Part shown: positions 1 through 9,101 of the stretch, piece after piece
How the letters are laid out: each line of letters starts with the position of its first letter
How positions within the stretch are numbered: the first letter of the stretch is position 1
Origin: Haplomitrium mnioides
Taxonomy: Eukaryota; Marchantiophyta; Haplomitriopsida; Calobryales
Direction of reading: 5' to 3'
Assembly: GCA_049999725.1 (NCBI GenBank)
Contig: JBNGIS010011284.1
Location: forward strand, 1-30,677
DNA: 30,677 nt
Made by a program: the position numbers and the translations under genes
Notes under the pieces: model-generated
Told to the model about the DNA's origin: nothing
The model's database searches: none
The model's input: the letters and a program-made list of their open reading frames with translations, nothing else

Positions 1-268
1 CTTCCCAGGAAGCCCCCAGGTGCTGACACGTGGCAGTCCCCTTAACTACAACTAACTATCTTTAGCTAGCTAAGGTTAACAATAAATCTATTTACAATAG
101 AGCCCCCTTCCCAGAATTGAACCTTGGGAAGGACTGGACTTGGATCCTTCCCAGGATCCATCCTCCCACTCTAGCAATGGCTCTCAACACTATTTACAGC
201 AGCAAGGATACATGTTCATCATGTATCAGAGCTGGCTATTCTACAGCAGCAAAGATACATTTCCAACA
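1..268 (-). repeat. Partial 3' LTR of copia element 1
   Basis: Read on the minus strand this LTR starts TGTTGGAAATGTATC at 268 and runs off the left edge. The polypurine tract AAGTGGGAG lies directly outside it (complement at 269-277), followed by a decayed RNase H reading frame, which is the expected order at a copia 3' end. The same opening recurs in the LTR of element 3 at 7863, so the two are related. An 8-bp stem with a 5-base loop (207-227, GATACATG/CATGTATC) lies inside it. The other end of the LTR is not in the window. Confidence 0.75.
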
Positions 269-277
269 CTCCCACTT

Positions 278-1101
278 ATCGCATGTTGCTGTAGAGCCCC
301 ATCTTGTTGATCAGCTTGAAGTATCATTCTTGGGCAATGCTTTGGTGAGAACGTCGGCTCCCATCTCCACTGTCACACAATACTCCAGTTCCACTTCATT
401 TCCAAGCAGGTATGAAGTGATACTGGAAGTCAATGTGTTTGTCTTTGGAAGTTGAACTGGGTTGATGCTAGTTCCATGCATCCAAGGTAGTCCCACAGAA
501 AAAGTGTCTTGCTTGAATCCAATCAAGCAACCTGCGAATCCATGCAGCTTCCTCACAGGCATTTGGCAATGCCTTGTACTCNNNNNNNNNNNNNNNNNNN
601 NNNNNNNNNNNNNNNNNNNNNNNNNNNNNNNNNNNNNNNNNNNNNNNNNNNNNNNNNNNNNNNNNNNNNNNNNNNNNNNNNGATGAAAGGTAGTGGTCGT
701 CTGCATTATACTGCTCCAGGAGATAGTCATCTCCCACAGTAAACACATGTCCAGCATTGGATCTCCTCCCCAATCTTCATGACTGTTCCCAGTATACTTG
801 ATCCATTTATCATCATACCAGATGATGTCCAGATCCCTTGTACCCCTCAGGTACCTTTTGACAGTTAGCAATCAGCATCAAGTGCAGGTTTTGCAACTTC
901 TTTTGCTGATTGAGCCTTGCATTCCTGTCTCTCATCACCTGTATCCTCAAGATATAGTGTACCTCCCAAGGTCCACTATTTCAAAAAAGGGTACTCAGAC
1001 CATGCTTCATGCTGCAGCAAATCCAGAATGTCTCTGAAAAACAGCAGGTCGTCCACGTACACAGTGATCATGTTGATAGACTTATATACCTCTGAGCAGT
1101 C
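278..1101 (-). pseudogene. Copia element 1 RNase H and reverse transcriptase remnant
   Basis: Broken pol of a Ty1/copia element. Near 311-560 the minus strand encodes the RNase H C-terminal part, with GNEVELEYC and DVLTKALP, closely matching element 3. Near 690-800 it encodes the ISWSS-type RNase H segment. Near 1035-1085 it encodes TVYVDDLL, the RT catalytic YVDD box. Between these are stops, frameshifts and lost sequence, so no functional product is expected. A 100-N gap at 582-681 interrupts RNase H. The remnant ends at 1101, where the LTR of element 2 begins, so element 2 probably inserted into this RT gene. Confidence 0.75.
582..681. other. Assembly gap (100 N)
   Basis: Scaffold gap inside the element 1 RNase H. 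The flanks encode TTTTF and EYKALP. In element 3 only about four or five residues separate the equivalent points, so the real missing sequence is probably near 15 bases and 100 is a placeholder. Confidence 0.9.
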
Positions 1102-1498
1102 TGTTGGAAAATTGAATCACTCCAGGAAATACAAGCAAGACAAAACATAGCAAAGTATAACATATCTGCAGAGAAGCTTTCACTTGCTTTATTTTAAGTT
1201 ATCACTATAACTTCTTCTCTCTCTCATACTTCGGTACATGAAATATCTCAGCTAAATAGCTTAGAGAAGAAGCTGCAAGAGGGTGGCACCTTTTCCCTCT
1301 GCCTATAGCACTCCAAGTGCTTGATCCATGTACACACTCCAGATCCAATCAGATTGACTAGATCTGATCATCCTAAAACAAGTGTCCCTTGATGAAGAGC
1401 TGTGGCCTTGACCAATCAGGCCTCAGTGTGCTAACAGACTATGACTTAGTTATCTTATAAGTCATTATCTTATCCAGGTTCACACTGGATTTCCAACA
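1102..1498 (-). repeat. 3' LTR of copia element 2 (397 bp)
   Basis: On the minus strand the LTR starts TGTTGGAAATCC at 1498 and ends TTTTCCAACA at 1102, so its ends are inverted copies of TGTTGGAA. The polypurine tract sits immediately outside at 1499-1507. It is shorter than, and apart from its first bases different from, the 770-990 bp LTRs elsewhere in the window, so element 2 is a separate copia family. Confidence 0.8.
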
Positions 1499-1516
1499 CT
1501 CCCACTTAATGGCTTA

Positions 1517-3359
1517 CTAAGTATCTGAGTCATGGAACCCCAGATCAGAACAAAAGCTCTCATGCTTAGTTCTGGGTAGTGCTTTTGTGAAAATGTCTCC
1601 TATCATCTCTTCAGTGGAACAGAATCTTATTAAGATTTCTCCTTCTTTAACTCTGTCTCTAACAAAATGATGATGTATTTCCACATGTTTCATTCTATCA
1701 TGAAATTTTTGTGCATCTATAAGGGCAATAGCACTTTGATTGTCACAATGTATCATGATTGAATCTTGTTTGAAGCTGATGTCCTTCAGAAGCCTTTTCA
1801 GCCAAATTGCTTCCTTTGCAGCAGCTGTCAATGCTGCTAATTCAGCTTCAGTGCTGGATAAAGCCACGGTCCGTTGTAGCCTTGAACTCCAGCTGATGCT
1901 CCCCTTGCAGAAAAGAAAACAATATCCAGAAGTTGACTTCCTGGAATCAATTTCACCTGCCCAATCAGCATCTGAGAATCCAACAATGTCAGCAAACTCA
2001 GATGACCTCTGATATTGTATACTCCTGTTCAATGTGCCTTTCAGATAACGCAGAATTCTCTTTACTGCTTTCCAATGCTCCTCACTAGGATTGTGCATGA
2101 ATCTGGACACATTTCCAACAGCATAGGACAGGTCAGGCCTAGTACAAAGCATTGCCCATATGAGGCTTCCTACTGCACTCTGATATGGCACCTTTGACAT
2201 CTTCGCCTTCTCTTCTTCTGTTTCAGGGCATCCTTCAGCAGATAATTTCCTTCCAGTTTCCATGGGAGTAGAAATTGACTTGCAGTCTTGCATGTTAAAT
2301 TTCTTTAGGATCTGTGAGATATACCTTTGTTGATCAAGTCTGATCCAACCTTTATCTCTATCCCTTTGAACTCTCATTCCAAGGCATTGTTTGATCTGTC
2401 CTAAGTTAGTCATTTCAAATTCTTTGCTTAAAAGGCTTTTGATAAGTGATAATGACTGGGGATGATTACTGACTAGTATAGTATCATCTACATATAGGGC
2501 CAGAATTACAAACTTTTCAGCTGTGCCAAGAAAATACAGATTTTGGTCAGCACCTGTGCTCTTGAAATTCAACTTTCTGGTAAGAAATGTATCAATTCGC
2601 TGAAACCAGAGTCTTGATGCTTGCTTTAGGCCATACAGGGCCTTATGCAACTTATAGACTCTGCCAGAACTTGGACTGTTAAGTTCTTGAGGTAACTCCA
2701 AGTAAACCTCTTCTTCTAGCACTCCATGCAAGAAGGCTGTCTTAACATCCATCTGTTCTATCTCTAGATCAAACTGTGCTGCCAAAGCAAGAATGACTCT
2801 TAGAGATGTGATCTTCACAACAGGAGAGAAGGTTTCACTATAGTCCAGCCCATAGACTTGTGAGTAGACCTTAGCTACCAACCTTGCTTTATACCTCTCC
2901 ACTGTACCATCTGAATTGTACTTTGTTTTGAAGATCAACTTACTCTTTACAGGCTTCTTACCTGATGGAAGAGTAGTTTCTGTCCAGGTCTTGTTCCTTT
3001 CTAGTGACTGTAACTCACTCAGAACTGCTTCTCTCCACAGAGAAGCCTCAGGTCTGGACATCGCTTCTGTATAAGTTAGAGGATCATCATTGAGTCCTCC
3101 TTCAGAAGCTATGAGTGCAAAATAATGAAATTCTTTTGCAGCATCATATTTAACCACATCCTTCCTAGTTCTTTCACTCCTTCTGAGTGTGGGTATAACT
3201 AGTGGACTCTCAGTCTGCTTACTGGGTTGCTGGACCCTTCTATAGTAAGTCTTGAGAGGAATCCCCTGCTTTTGCGCTGAAGCAGGCGGAGGGCTTTCAT
3301 TCTGTGGTTGTGAGGGTTGATTTTGTGAAGGTAGAGGGGCAATAGCCTTACTCCCACTG
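1517..3359 (-). CDS. Copia pol, C-terminal part: reverse transcriptase and RNase H (partial)
   Basis: Copies the element RNA into cDNA and degrades the RNA strand inside the virus-like particle. The frame is open from the gap edge at 3359 to the stop near 1517; a methionine at 3157 gives 546 residues but is internal to the polyprotein, not a true start. Counting from it: RT finger region at about 60-130 (YSETFSPVVKITS), QMDVKTAFLHG at 135-145, KALYGLKQASRLW at 172-184, catalytic YVDD at 222-225, RNase H with SDADWAGEIDSRKSTSG at about 395-411, SSTEAE and CDNQSAIALI near 471, then the IGDIFTKALP tail. Upstream (3159-3359) lies a Ser/Pro/Gln-rich linker. All catalytic motifs look intact. Integrase lies across the gap. 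Confidence 0.88.
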
Positions 3360-3459
3360 NNNNNNNNNNNNNNNNNNNNNNNNNNNNNNNNNNNNNNNNN
3401 NNNNNNNNNNNNNNNNNNNNNNNNNNNNNNNNNNNNNNNNNNNNNNNNNNNNNNNNNNN
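3360..3459. other. Assembly gap (100 N) in element 2 pol
   Basis: The left flank (minus strand) encodes integrase up to NRVPTK; the right side resumes in the Ser/Pro linker before RT. Copia integrases usually carry roughly 80-100 further residues between these points, so the missing sequence is probably longer than 100 bases. Confidence 0.9.
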
Positions 3460-3962
3460 TTTAGTGGGGACTCTATTCTGCACATAATTAGCAGTCATGA
3501 GTGCTTCCCCCCAATAGGACTTCTTGAGACTTGAGTGGTGTAACATAGAAAGGACTGACTCCCTCAAAGTCCTGTTCTTTCTCTCAGCTACCCCATTCTG
3601 CTGTGGCGTGTCATGAATTGTGAACTGTCTCATTATGTGATGAATTTTGCAGAACTCAAGAAACTCTCCTGATCTATACTCTCCCCCATTATCTGTCCTC
3701 AGACACTTAATCTTGAGAGAGTGGAAAGCTTCAACAGTGGCTTTATAATGTTTAAACTTCTCAAATGCTTCAGACTTATACTTTAGCAAGTAAACATGTG
3801 TGTATTTGCTCCAATCATCAATGAAAGTGAGGTAATACAAGAATCCACTGTTTGTGGGATTAAATTTTCCAGCAATGTCAGAGTGAACAAGCTCAAGGAC
3901 TTGACTTGTTTTTGAACTACTCTGTGTGTCCTGCTCACCAGTCTCCCTGAAGAGTATATAGC
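3460..3962 (-). CDS. Copia integrase fragment of element 2 (partial)
   Basis: Integrase core that would insert the cDNA into the chromosome. On the minus strand the frame begins in ELVHSDIAG near 3880, continues with YLTFIDDWSKYTHVYLL, then LRTDNGGEYRSGEF and HDTPQQNGVAERKN, giving the D, D and E catalytic residues with copia spacing. Reading further upstream gives KCYILFRETGEQDTQ, where the zinc-binding and GAG-pre-integrase part should begin, but the element breaks off there at about 3962. The frame is open to the gap at 3459. No true start codon exists since this is an internal polyprotein segment. Confidence 0.85.
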
Positions 3963-3965
3963 ACT

Positions 3966-4277
3966 TTGGTTATGACAATGGAGGCAAAGGGTACTGGCCT
4001 GAACCTGGAATTCCTGGTGGGCCGCTTGCTCAGTGAGGAGCAGAAGCGACTCAACAAAGAGAAGAAAGATGATTCTGCTTTTACCGCCAGAGGAGATAAG
4101 AAAAAGAAAAAGCCTGCAGAAACTCGAGCATGCTTCTACTGCAAGAAGGTTAGACATTTGTCCAACACTTGCAAGAAGAAACAAGCTGACAAGAAGAAAG
4201 GAGGAGATGTGCCAAGGAAAGACAAATCAAAGGCAACCTTCCAGTGCCGCAATTGCCAAAGAAGATCTGTCATCTGA
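3966..4277 (+). pseudogene. Copia gag C-terminal fragment with zinc knuckle (element 3)
   Basis: Gag packages the element RNA. The fragment encodes TMEAKG followed by LLSEEQKRLNKEKKDD and then CFYCKKVRHLSNTC, a CX2CX4HX4C zinc knuckle in which the usual Gly before His is Arg. A Lys-rich tail follows. Elements 4 and 5 carry equivalent sequence (LTMEAKG-type and LLSEEQ), confirming it as gag. A single-base loss near 4240 moves the remaining gag/protease sequence to the next frame, so this frame ends at a spurious stop at 4277. The N-terminal two thirds of gag are absent. Confidence 0.75.
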
Positions 4278-6252
4278 AGAGGAAGTGGACTACATGGCTT
4301 CACTTGGAGACACAGTAAAGGATGCATGGTACCTGGATTCAGGTGCATCCAGTCACATGTCATCAAGGAAGGAGTGGTTCAGAGACATCATCAGAACAGA
4401 TCCCAAAGTCATCAGGTTGGGTGACAACTATGGAGTAAACGCAGTTGCAGTGGGAGATGTCCATCTCAAGGTCAAAGGAATGGGAGGCAAGGGTGTCACC
4501 CACATTCTGAAGGATGTCCTGTATGTACCTGAGATCAGACAAAATCTTGTGTCAGTAAGTGCCTTGACCAGGACTGGTTTGATGGTCAGTTTTGACCAAC
4601 ATGGTTGTAAGGTCCTGAATAAGCATGGTAAGGTAGTTTGTGTTGGTATTAAGGAACATATGCTGTATAGATTCAATTGCATCCCAATAGTAGAGGGAAG
4701 CCTCAATATGGCTGTCCAGGGAGAGAACATGACTCTCTGGCATCATAGGCTTGGACATTTGGGAGAACAGGGAATCAGGGTGCTCACCAGTATGGTGAGC
4801 AATATGGCTGTGGATCAATCCACTTCACTGGATTTCTGTGAAGGGTGTGTAAAGGGAAAGGCACACAAGACTACAATCAAGAAGGGAGCTGTTGGATGGA
4901 AGGCATCCAAACTGTTGGAATTAGTCCACAGTGATGTTTGTGGACCCATGAAGACGCCTTCAATATCTGGCAACAGATATTTTGTAACATTCACAGATGA
5001 TAAATCCAGAATGTCTTTTGTCTACTTCATGCGTACTAAAGACCAGACTTTTGAATATTTCAAGGAATGCATGGCTAGGATGGAAAATGAAGTTGACAGA
5101 AAGATCAAAATCTTGAGGAGTGATGGTGGAGGGGAGTACACCTCCCAAATGTTCCAGAAATTTCTTGCAAGACGTGGCATTAGAGCAGAGGTGACTGCTC
5201 GGGATTCACCACATCAGAATGGTGTGGCNNNNNNNNNNNNNNNNNNNNNNNNNNNNNNNNNNNNNNNNNNNNNNNNNNNNNNNNNNNNNNNNNNNNNNNN
5301 NNNNNNNNNNNNNNNNNNNNNNNNNNNNGAATATCAGCCCCACAAAGGCAATTGAAGGGATGACACCTTGGCAGGCTTGGAAAGGAGTTCAACCTTCAAT
5401 GAAGCATCTGAGAGTTTTTGGTTGCGATGCGTATGCCTTGGTTCCTAGCACACTTCGTACGAAGTTGGAACCTAAGGCTACAAAATGCATCTTCTTTGGG
5501 TACAGTGAAGGAGGGAAAGCGTATCGACTTTATGACCCAGCTACAAGCCGCATAATCAGGAGTAAAGATGTTGTCTTCAACGAGTGGGAGACAGGTAAAG
5601 GAGTGGATCCAGGTCCAAACCCTGCCCTCCCTGTTTTTCTGCAGACCTCTCCAGATGTTGAAAACCAAGGTCAGTCTTCTGGCCATCAACTTGCAGTAGA
5701 AGAATCAGATACCCTGGAGGAGTCTGAAGAAATTGAAGAGGTGACATCACAACCTGTGAGGAGATCACAGAGATTTCGAAAACCGATTGTCCAGCTTGGA
5801 ATAGAAGAAGGTAATGCAAGTATTGCTCTTGAGCCAGAACCAACCAGCCTGAAACAGGCCATGGAACGAGATGATGCGACACAGTGGGAGCAGGCTACAA
5901 AAGAGGAGTTCCAATCCTTGATAAAGAATGGGACTTGGATTCTGATAGATTTACCAGAAGGCAGGAAACCTGTAGGGTGCAAGTGGGTGTTCAAGCTCAA
6001 GCGTGGAGCGACAAATGAAATCACCAAGTACAAGGCACGCCTGGTGGCCAAAGGATATCTGCAGAAAGAAGGTATAGACTTTCAGGAAACATTCGCCCCA
6101 GTGGTGAAGATGACATCAATCCGCTGCTTGATGGCCATAGCAGCAGAGATGAACTGGGAGATTCATCAGATGGATGTGAAGTCGGCTTTCCTGAATGGAG
6201 ATCTCAGGGAACAGATCTATATGGTGCAACCTGAAGGGTTTAAAGCACCAAG
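4240..6252 (+). pseudogene. Copia pol of element 3: protease, integrase, first half of RT
   Basis: After the frameshift near 4240 the frame reads SSEEEVDYMAS and then WYLDSGASSH, the aspartic protease active-site box (Asp codon at about 4336). LWHHRLGHLGEQG near 4735 is the GAG-pre-integrase His box, and CEGCVKGKAHKT the Cys pair that completes the integrase zinc finger. The integrase core follows (LVHSDVCGPMKTP, FTDDKSRM, LRSDGGGEYTSQ, SPHQNGV) up to the gap at 5229-5328. Beyond it lie the integrase C-terminal region (VFGCDAYALVP, KCIFFGYSEGGKAYRLYD) and RT fingers (ETFAPVVKMTS, HQMDVKSAFLNGDL). A one-base loss near 6252 ends this frame. Confidence 0.85.
5229..5328. other. Assembly gap (100 N) in element 3 integrase
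   Basis: The gap falls between HQNGV and SPTKAIEGM. In intact copia integrases about 40 residues normally lie here, so 100-130 bases missing is reasonable. The catalytic Glu of integrase falls inside the gap and cannot be verified. Confidence 0.9.
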
Positions 6253-6372
6253 GTATGTCTTCTCAAAAAGTCTCTGTATGGACTGAAACAGTCCTCAAGA
6301 GCATGGTATGAGAAGATAGACCAGTACCTACAAAGTGATGGATATTCTAGATGCACATCCGATCACAGTGTG

Positions 6373-6476
6373 TACTGCTCAATGGTAAAGGGGTCTATCA
6401 TCGTAATCACTGTGTACGTNNNNNNNNNNTACTGCTCAATGGTAAAGGGGTCTATCATCGTAATCACTGTGTACGT
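6373..6476. other. 10-N gap flanked by identical 47-bp copies
   Basis: Positions 6373-6419 and 6430-6476 are identical over 47 bases (starting TACTGCTCAATGG, ending GTGTACGT) with ten N between them. The copied stretch encodes one RT segment that occurs once in copia RT, so the duplication is almost certainly an unmerged contig overlap. The same 47-base pattern recurs at 24049-24152. Confidence 0.9.
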
Positions 6477-6833
6477 CGACGACCTGCTATTATTCAGTGA
6501 CAATCTGGACTTGCTGTGCAGCGTGAAGCATGGTCTGAGTACCCTCTTTGAAATGGTGGACCTTGGGGAGGTGCACTATATCTTGGGGATACAGGTGATT
6601 AGAGACAGGGATGCAGGGAGCATTGAGCTCCATCAGCTAGGGTACATTGATTCAATTCTGAAGGAATTCAGGATGGAAGAAGCAAAGCCTGCAGTTACAC
6701 CTTTTGAAGCTGGTTGCAAACTGTCAAAGGAAATGGAAGCAAAGGATGAGAAAGAAAAGGCAGACATGGCAAATGTTCCATACAGACGTGCAATAGGGAA
6801 ATTAATGTATGCCATGCTAGGAACAAGGCCAGA

Positions 6834-7241
6834 ATGCAATAGTGTTCGAGAAGTCACACATGGATATGTACTGCTTAAAAAAGAAAATCTGGATGAGACT
6901 GATTGAGTACGGAAAGAAAGCTTGGCGCGATGCTTGTAGAGACTGGAGAAAGGCTCAAAATGAAGAGAAAAGAGAAAAAATTCTTGAAGCCTTTGACAGA
7001 ACATGGGGAGAAAGGCATTTGCTTTGTATCCGTGATGAGGACTCAGTTTACTGGAATTTGGATGTTAGTAGTAATCCGGATTGAGGGCATTGGGCTGTTG
7101 TTATTTTCTAGGCTAGATCCCGAAAGGGATTGATTGGTTGTTGGTTTTTGCCGCTCGGCCTGATTGCTGGCCGCGGTTGTATCCTTGTTGCTTGAAAGTA
7201 AATAAAGTTGTTTGCTTTCAGTCAAAAAAAAAAAAAAAAAA
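6834..7241 (+). mobile_element. LINE 3' end insertion with poly(A) and 12-bp target duplication
   Basis: This 408-bp insertion is flanked by AACAAGGCCAGA at 6822-6833 and 7242-7253 and ends in about 18 A, the signature of target-primed reverse transcription. It carries the last codons of a LINE ORF2 (FEKSHMDMYCLKKKIWMRL, then FDRTWGERHLLCIRDEDS), a stop, and a 3' UTR ending GTAAATAAAGTTGTTTGC before the tail; AATAAA is its polyadenylation signal. The same 3' end occurs on the minus strand at 15091-15492 and, as a 65-bp stub, at 12094-12158. It is severely 5'-truncated and cannot move by itself. Confidence 0.92.
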
Positions 7242-7862
7242 AACAAGGCCAGACCTGGCATATTCAGTGGGAGCTCTGAGTAGGTTCATGGATAACCCAG
7301 GTCAGCAACACTGGAAGGCAGCTAAGCGAGTTATAAGGTACAAGGAATCTTGGCATCACCTACCGGGGTGGTAAAGGGATCAAACTCACTGGCTACTGTG
7401 ATGCAGATTGGGGAGGAGAACAAGACAAAAAGAGATCCACCTCTGGATACGTGTTTACTGTGGGAAACAGGGCTATCTCCTGGAGCAGTAAGTTACAGAA
7501 GACCACTGCCCTTTCAACTACCGAAGCTGAGTACATGGCATTGACACATGCCAGTAAAGAAACTGTGTGGCTACGCAGGTTGCTTGAAGAGATTGGATTC
7601 AAGCAATGCACACCTACCACAATTGAGTGTGATAACCAAGAATGCATGAAACTGGCCATCAACCCAGTTCATCATCCAAGGACAAAACACATTGATATTC
7701 AGTACCACTTCATAAGAGACCTGATTGGAAATGAGGTGGAACTGGAATATTGTATGTCAGAAGAGATGGCAGCTGACTTTCTCACCAAAGCATTACCAAG
7801 AGAACAGCACTTCAAGCTAATCCAAAAAATTGGCATGTACAGCAACATGTGATAAGTGGGAG

Positions 7863-8765
7863 TGTTGGAAATGTATCTCTTGCTGCTGTAAATAGTGACA
7901 ACTAACTAATGTTAATTGAAAAGACTAGCTAGTATAGTTAGCTAATAGATATTTTAGAGGGGCTGCCAGGTTCCAGGTCTCCCCCTTAGACATTTATTCT
8001 TAGGACAAAGAGCAGTTAGCAATAGGCTCAAGAATAGGATATTCGTTGGTATGTCAGAAGGGGCGCCGCATTCTGGTGATCCCCTTACCAATCGCTTCTG
8101 TTAGTTGCCCCACTGATTTATTACGGGGCAACTTGTATGTCAGCAGAATGCTGACCTTCGTTTGTATATAAAGATAAGGAGTCCTCTTTAGGATTCATCC
8201 TCAGTTATCCAAAACTTCTTCGAGTGTCTTTAAGAGCAGATTACGAGCTCATGCTCGAGTTCGTGAGGAGGTATCGAGCATCAGGGTGTTAAGAACGTGA
8301 GGAGGTGTCGAACATACAGGTGTCGAAGAACAGGAATCAAGTTTCCTGTTTCAACAACCTACAAGTTCCCTGTTCGATTTTTCACCTCTGACTCCATATC
8401 CTCGAAAGTCGCAGCATCGCGACTCACTTCTGCTCATCCTTGATATTTCGTCTTCGAGTAAGGCATTCTGCGCGAGGGCGACAGGCGAGTTCCTGCGAAA
8501 GGGCGACGGGCGAGTTCCTGCAAAAATCGCCTACTACCCTAATCGCGATTTTCGTCCCCCCTTTCCCTTTCGATTCTGATTTCTGTTGTTGCACGAAGCT
8601 GGTTCTGGAGCATCGCGATTCTGTGTTCTGGGATATCGCGATCTGCTATCTGCACTTTTTCGGCTCTGATTTTATCTGCTATCTCCTTCGAATCATATTT
8701 CCTGTTAAGTGCTTTCTCTCTCGACTGCTTATCAACTCTTCACGTAAAGTTCATATTTTCTAACA
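7863..8765 (+). repeat. 3' LTR of copia element 3 (903 bp)
   Basis: The LTR starts TGTTGGAAATGTATC immediately after the polypurine tract at 7854-7862 and ends TTTTCTAACA at 8765. It contains a TATA-like box (8165-8173), several TCGCGA palindromes in its 3' half (near 8415, 8528, 8615 and 8635) and a short tandem repeat of GGGCGACGGGCGAGTTCCTG type around 8478-8522. A 107-codon open frame at 8440-8763 resembles no protein and is probably chance. Element 3 has no 5' LTR here, so insertion age cannot be estimated by comparing LTRs. Confidence 0.85.
8165..8173 (+). promoter_or_regulatory. TATA-like box in the element 3 LTR
   Basis: TATATAAAG lies about 300 bases into the LTR, where the U3 promoter of a copia element is expected. 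Similar boxes occur at 10547-10555 (element B, minus), 12874-12882 (element 4, minus), 16050-16058 (solo LTR, minus) and 17526-17534 (solo LTR, plus). Function is inferred from position only. Confidence 0.5.
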
Positions 8766-9101
8766 CATATACTCCCTTCTCCATCTGTATGGAGTATCTT
8801 CACCATAATTTTCTTTGCTCTTTCTGAGCCCTCAAAACATAGAAAAGCAATCACTCATAGACTTCACATGTACAAATGATTTTTCATATTAAAAATCAAT
8901 GAAGAAACAACAGCTTTCTTCCTTTGATACATTAACTACTAGTCCACAACTCCCACTGTCTGGACAGTCCAGTCCAGACACCATGCTTTTCTACCTCAAG
9001 GTGTTCAAACCTTGACCTCCAAATGTCCAAGCCTTTCATGCCATAAGTGGCACACTCCATGGATCCTTGACAGTCCAGTCCAGGACCCATGCCTTTCTAC
9101 C
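8766..9101 (-). mobile_element. Copia remnant between element 3 and the element B gag
   Basis: The minus strand of 9010-9060 encodes a decayed GAG-pre-integrase box (WHERLGHLEV with frame breaks), directly downstream of the gag stop codon; protease and the rest of pol are absent, so a deletion joined these parts. Near 8950 the minus strand reads AGTGGGAG, polypurine-like, followed by TTGTGGACTAG, which could be the start of another LTR covering 8766-8948. Direct repeats at 8963-8998 and 9069-9104 (GACAGTCCAGTCCAG...) flank the GAG-pre box. The assignment of 8766-8948 is uncertain. Confidence 0.45.

Larger units (their letters stand above)
1102..3962 (-). mobile_element. Copia element 2, 5'-truncated LTR retrotransposon
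   Basis: The element consists, in minus orientation, of an integrase segment, RT, RNase H, the polypurine tract AAGTGGGAG (complement 1499-1507) and a 3' LTR (1102-1498). The order integrase before RT defines Ty1/copia. No stop or frameshift is visible in the pol parts, unlike all other copies here, which suggests it inserted recently. Gag, protease, primer-binding site and 5' LTR are absent: near 3962 the sequence switches abruptly to plus-strand gag of element 3. The left side lies in element 1 RT; no matching target duplication can be checked because the other end is lost. Confidence 0.85.
6253..7852 (+). pseudogene. Copia pol of element 3: RT second half and RNase H, interrupted
   Basis: Downstream of the frameshift the RT continues with SLYGLKQSSRAWYEK and ITVYVDDLLLFSDN (YVDD near 6470-6485), then YILGIQVIRDRD and PYRRAIGKLMYAMLGTRP. 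Here a LINE fragment (6834-7241) splits the gene; RT resumes at 7242 with [21 protein letters not shown] small deletion near 7340 removes the usual YLKGT box and shifts frame, after which RNase H reads through LTGYCDADWGGE, RSTSGYVF, STTEAEYMAL, ECDNQECMKL and DFLTKALP, to a stop just before 7853. Removing the LINE would restore the RT frame at that point but not the other breaks. Confidence 0.82.
3963..8765 (+). mobile_element. Copia element 3, 5'-truncated and broken, with 3' LTR
   Basis: The order is gag C-terminal part, protease, GAG-pre-integrase, integrase, RT, RNase H, polypurine tract AAGTGGGAG (7854-7862) and 3' LTR (7863-8765). The 5' LTR and most of gag are missing; the left end abuts element 2 head to head. 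It carries at least three frame breaks (near 4240, 6252 and 7340), a 100-N gap, a 10-N gap with duplicated flanks and a 408-bp LINE insertion. It is therefore dead, but its amino-acid sequence is well enough kept to serve as the reference for elements 1, 4 and 5, which belong to the same or closely related families. Confidence 0.85.

Noticed and set aside
8440-8763. 107-codon plus-strand open frame in the element 3 LTR
   Set aside because: It lies wholly inside the LTR, resembles no protein and is not kept in related LTRs.
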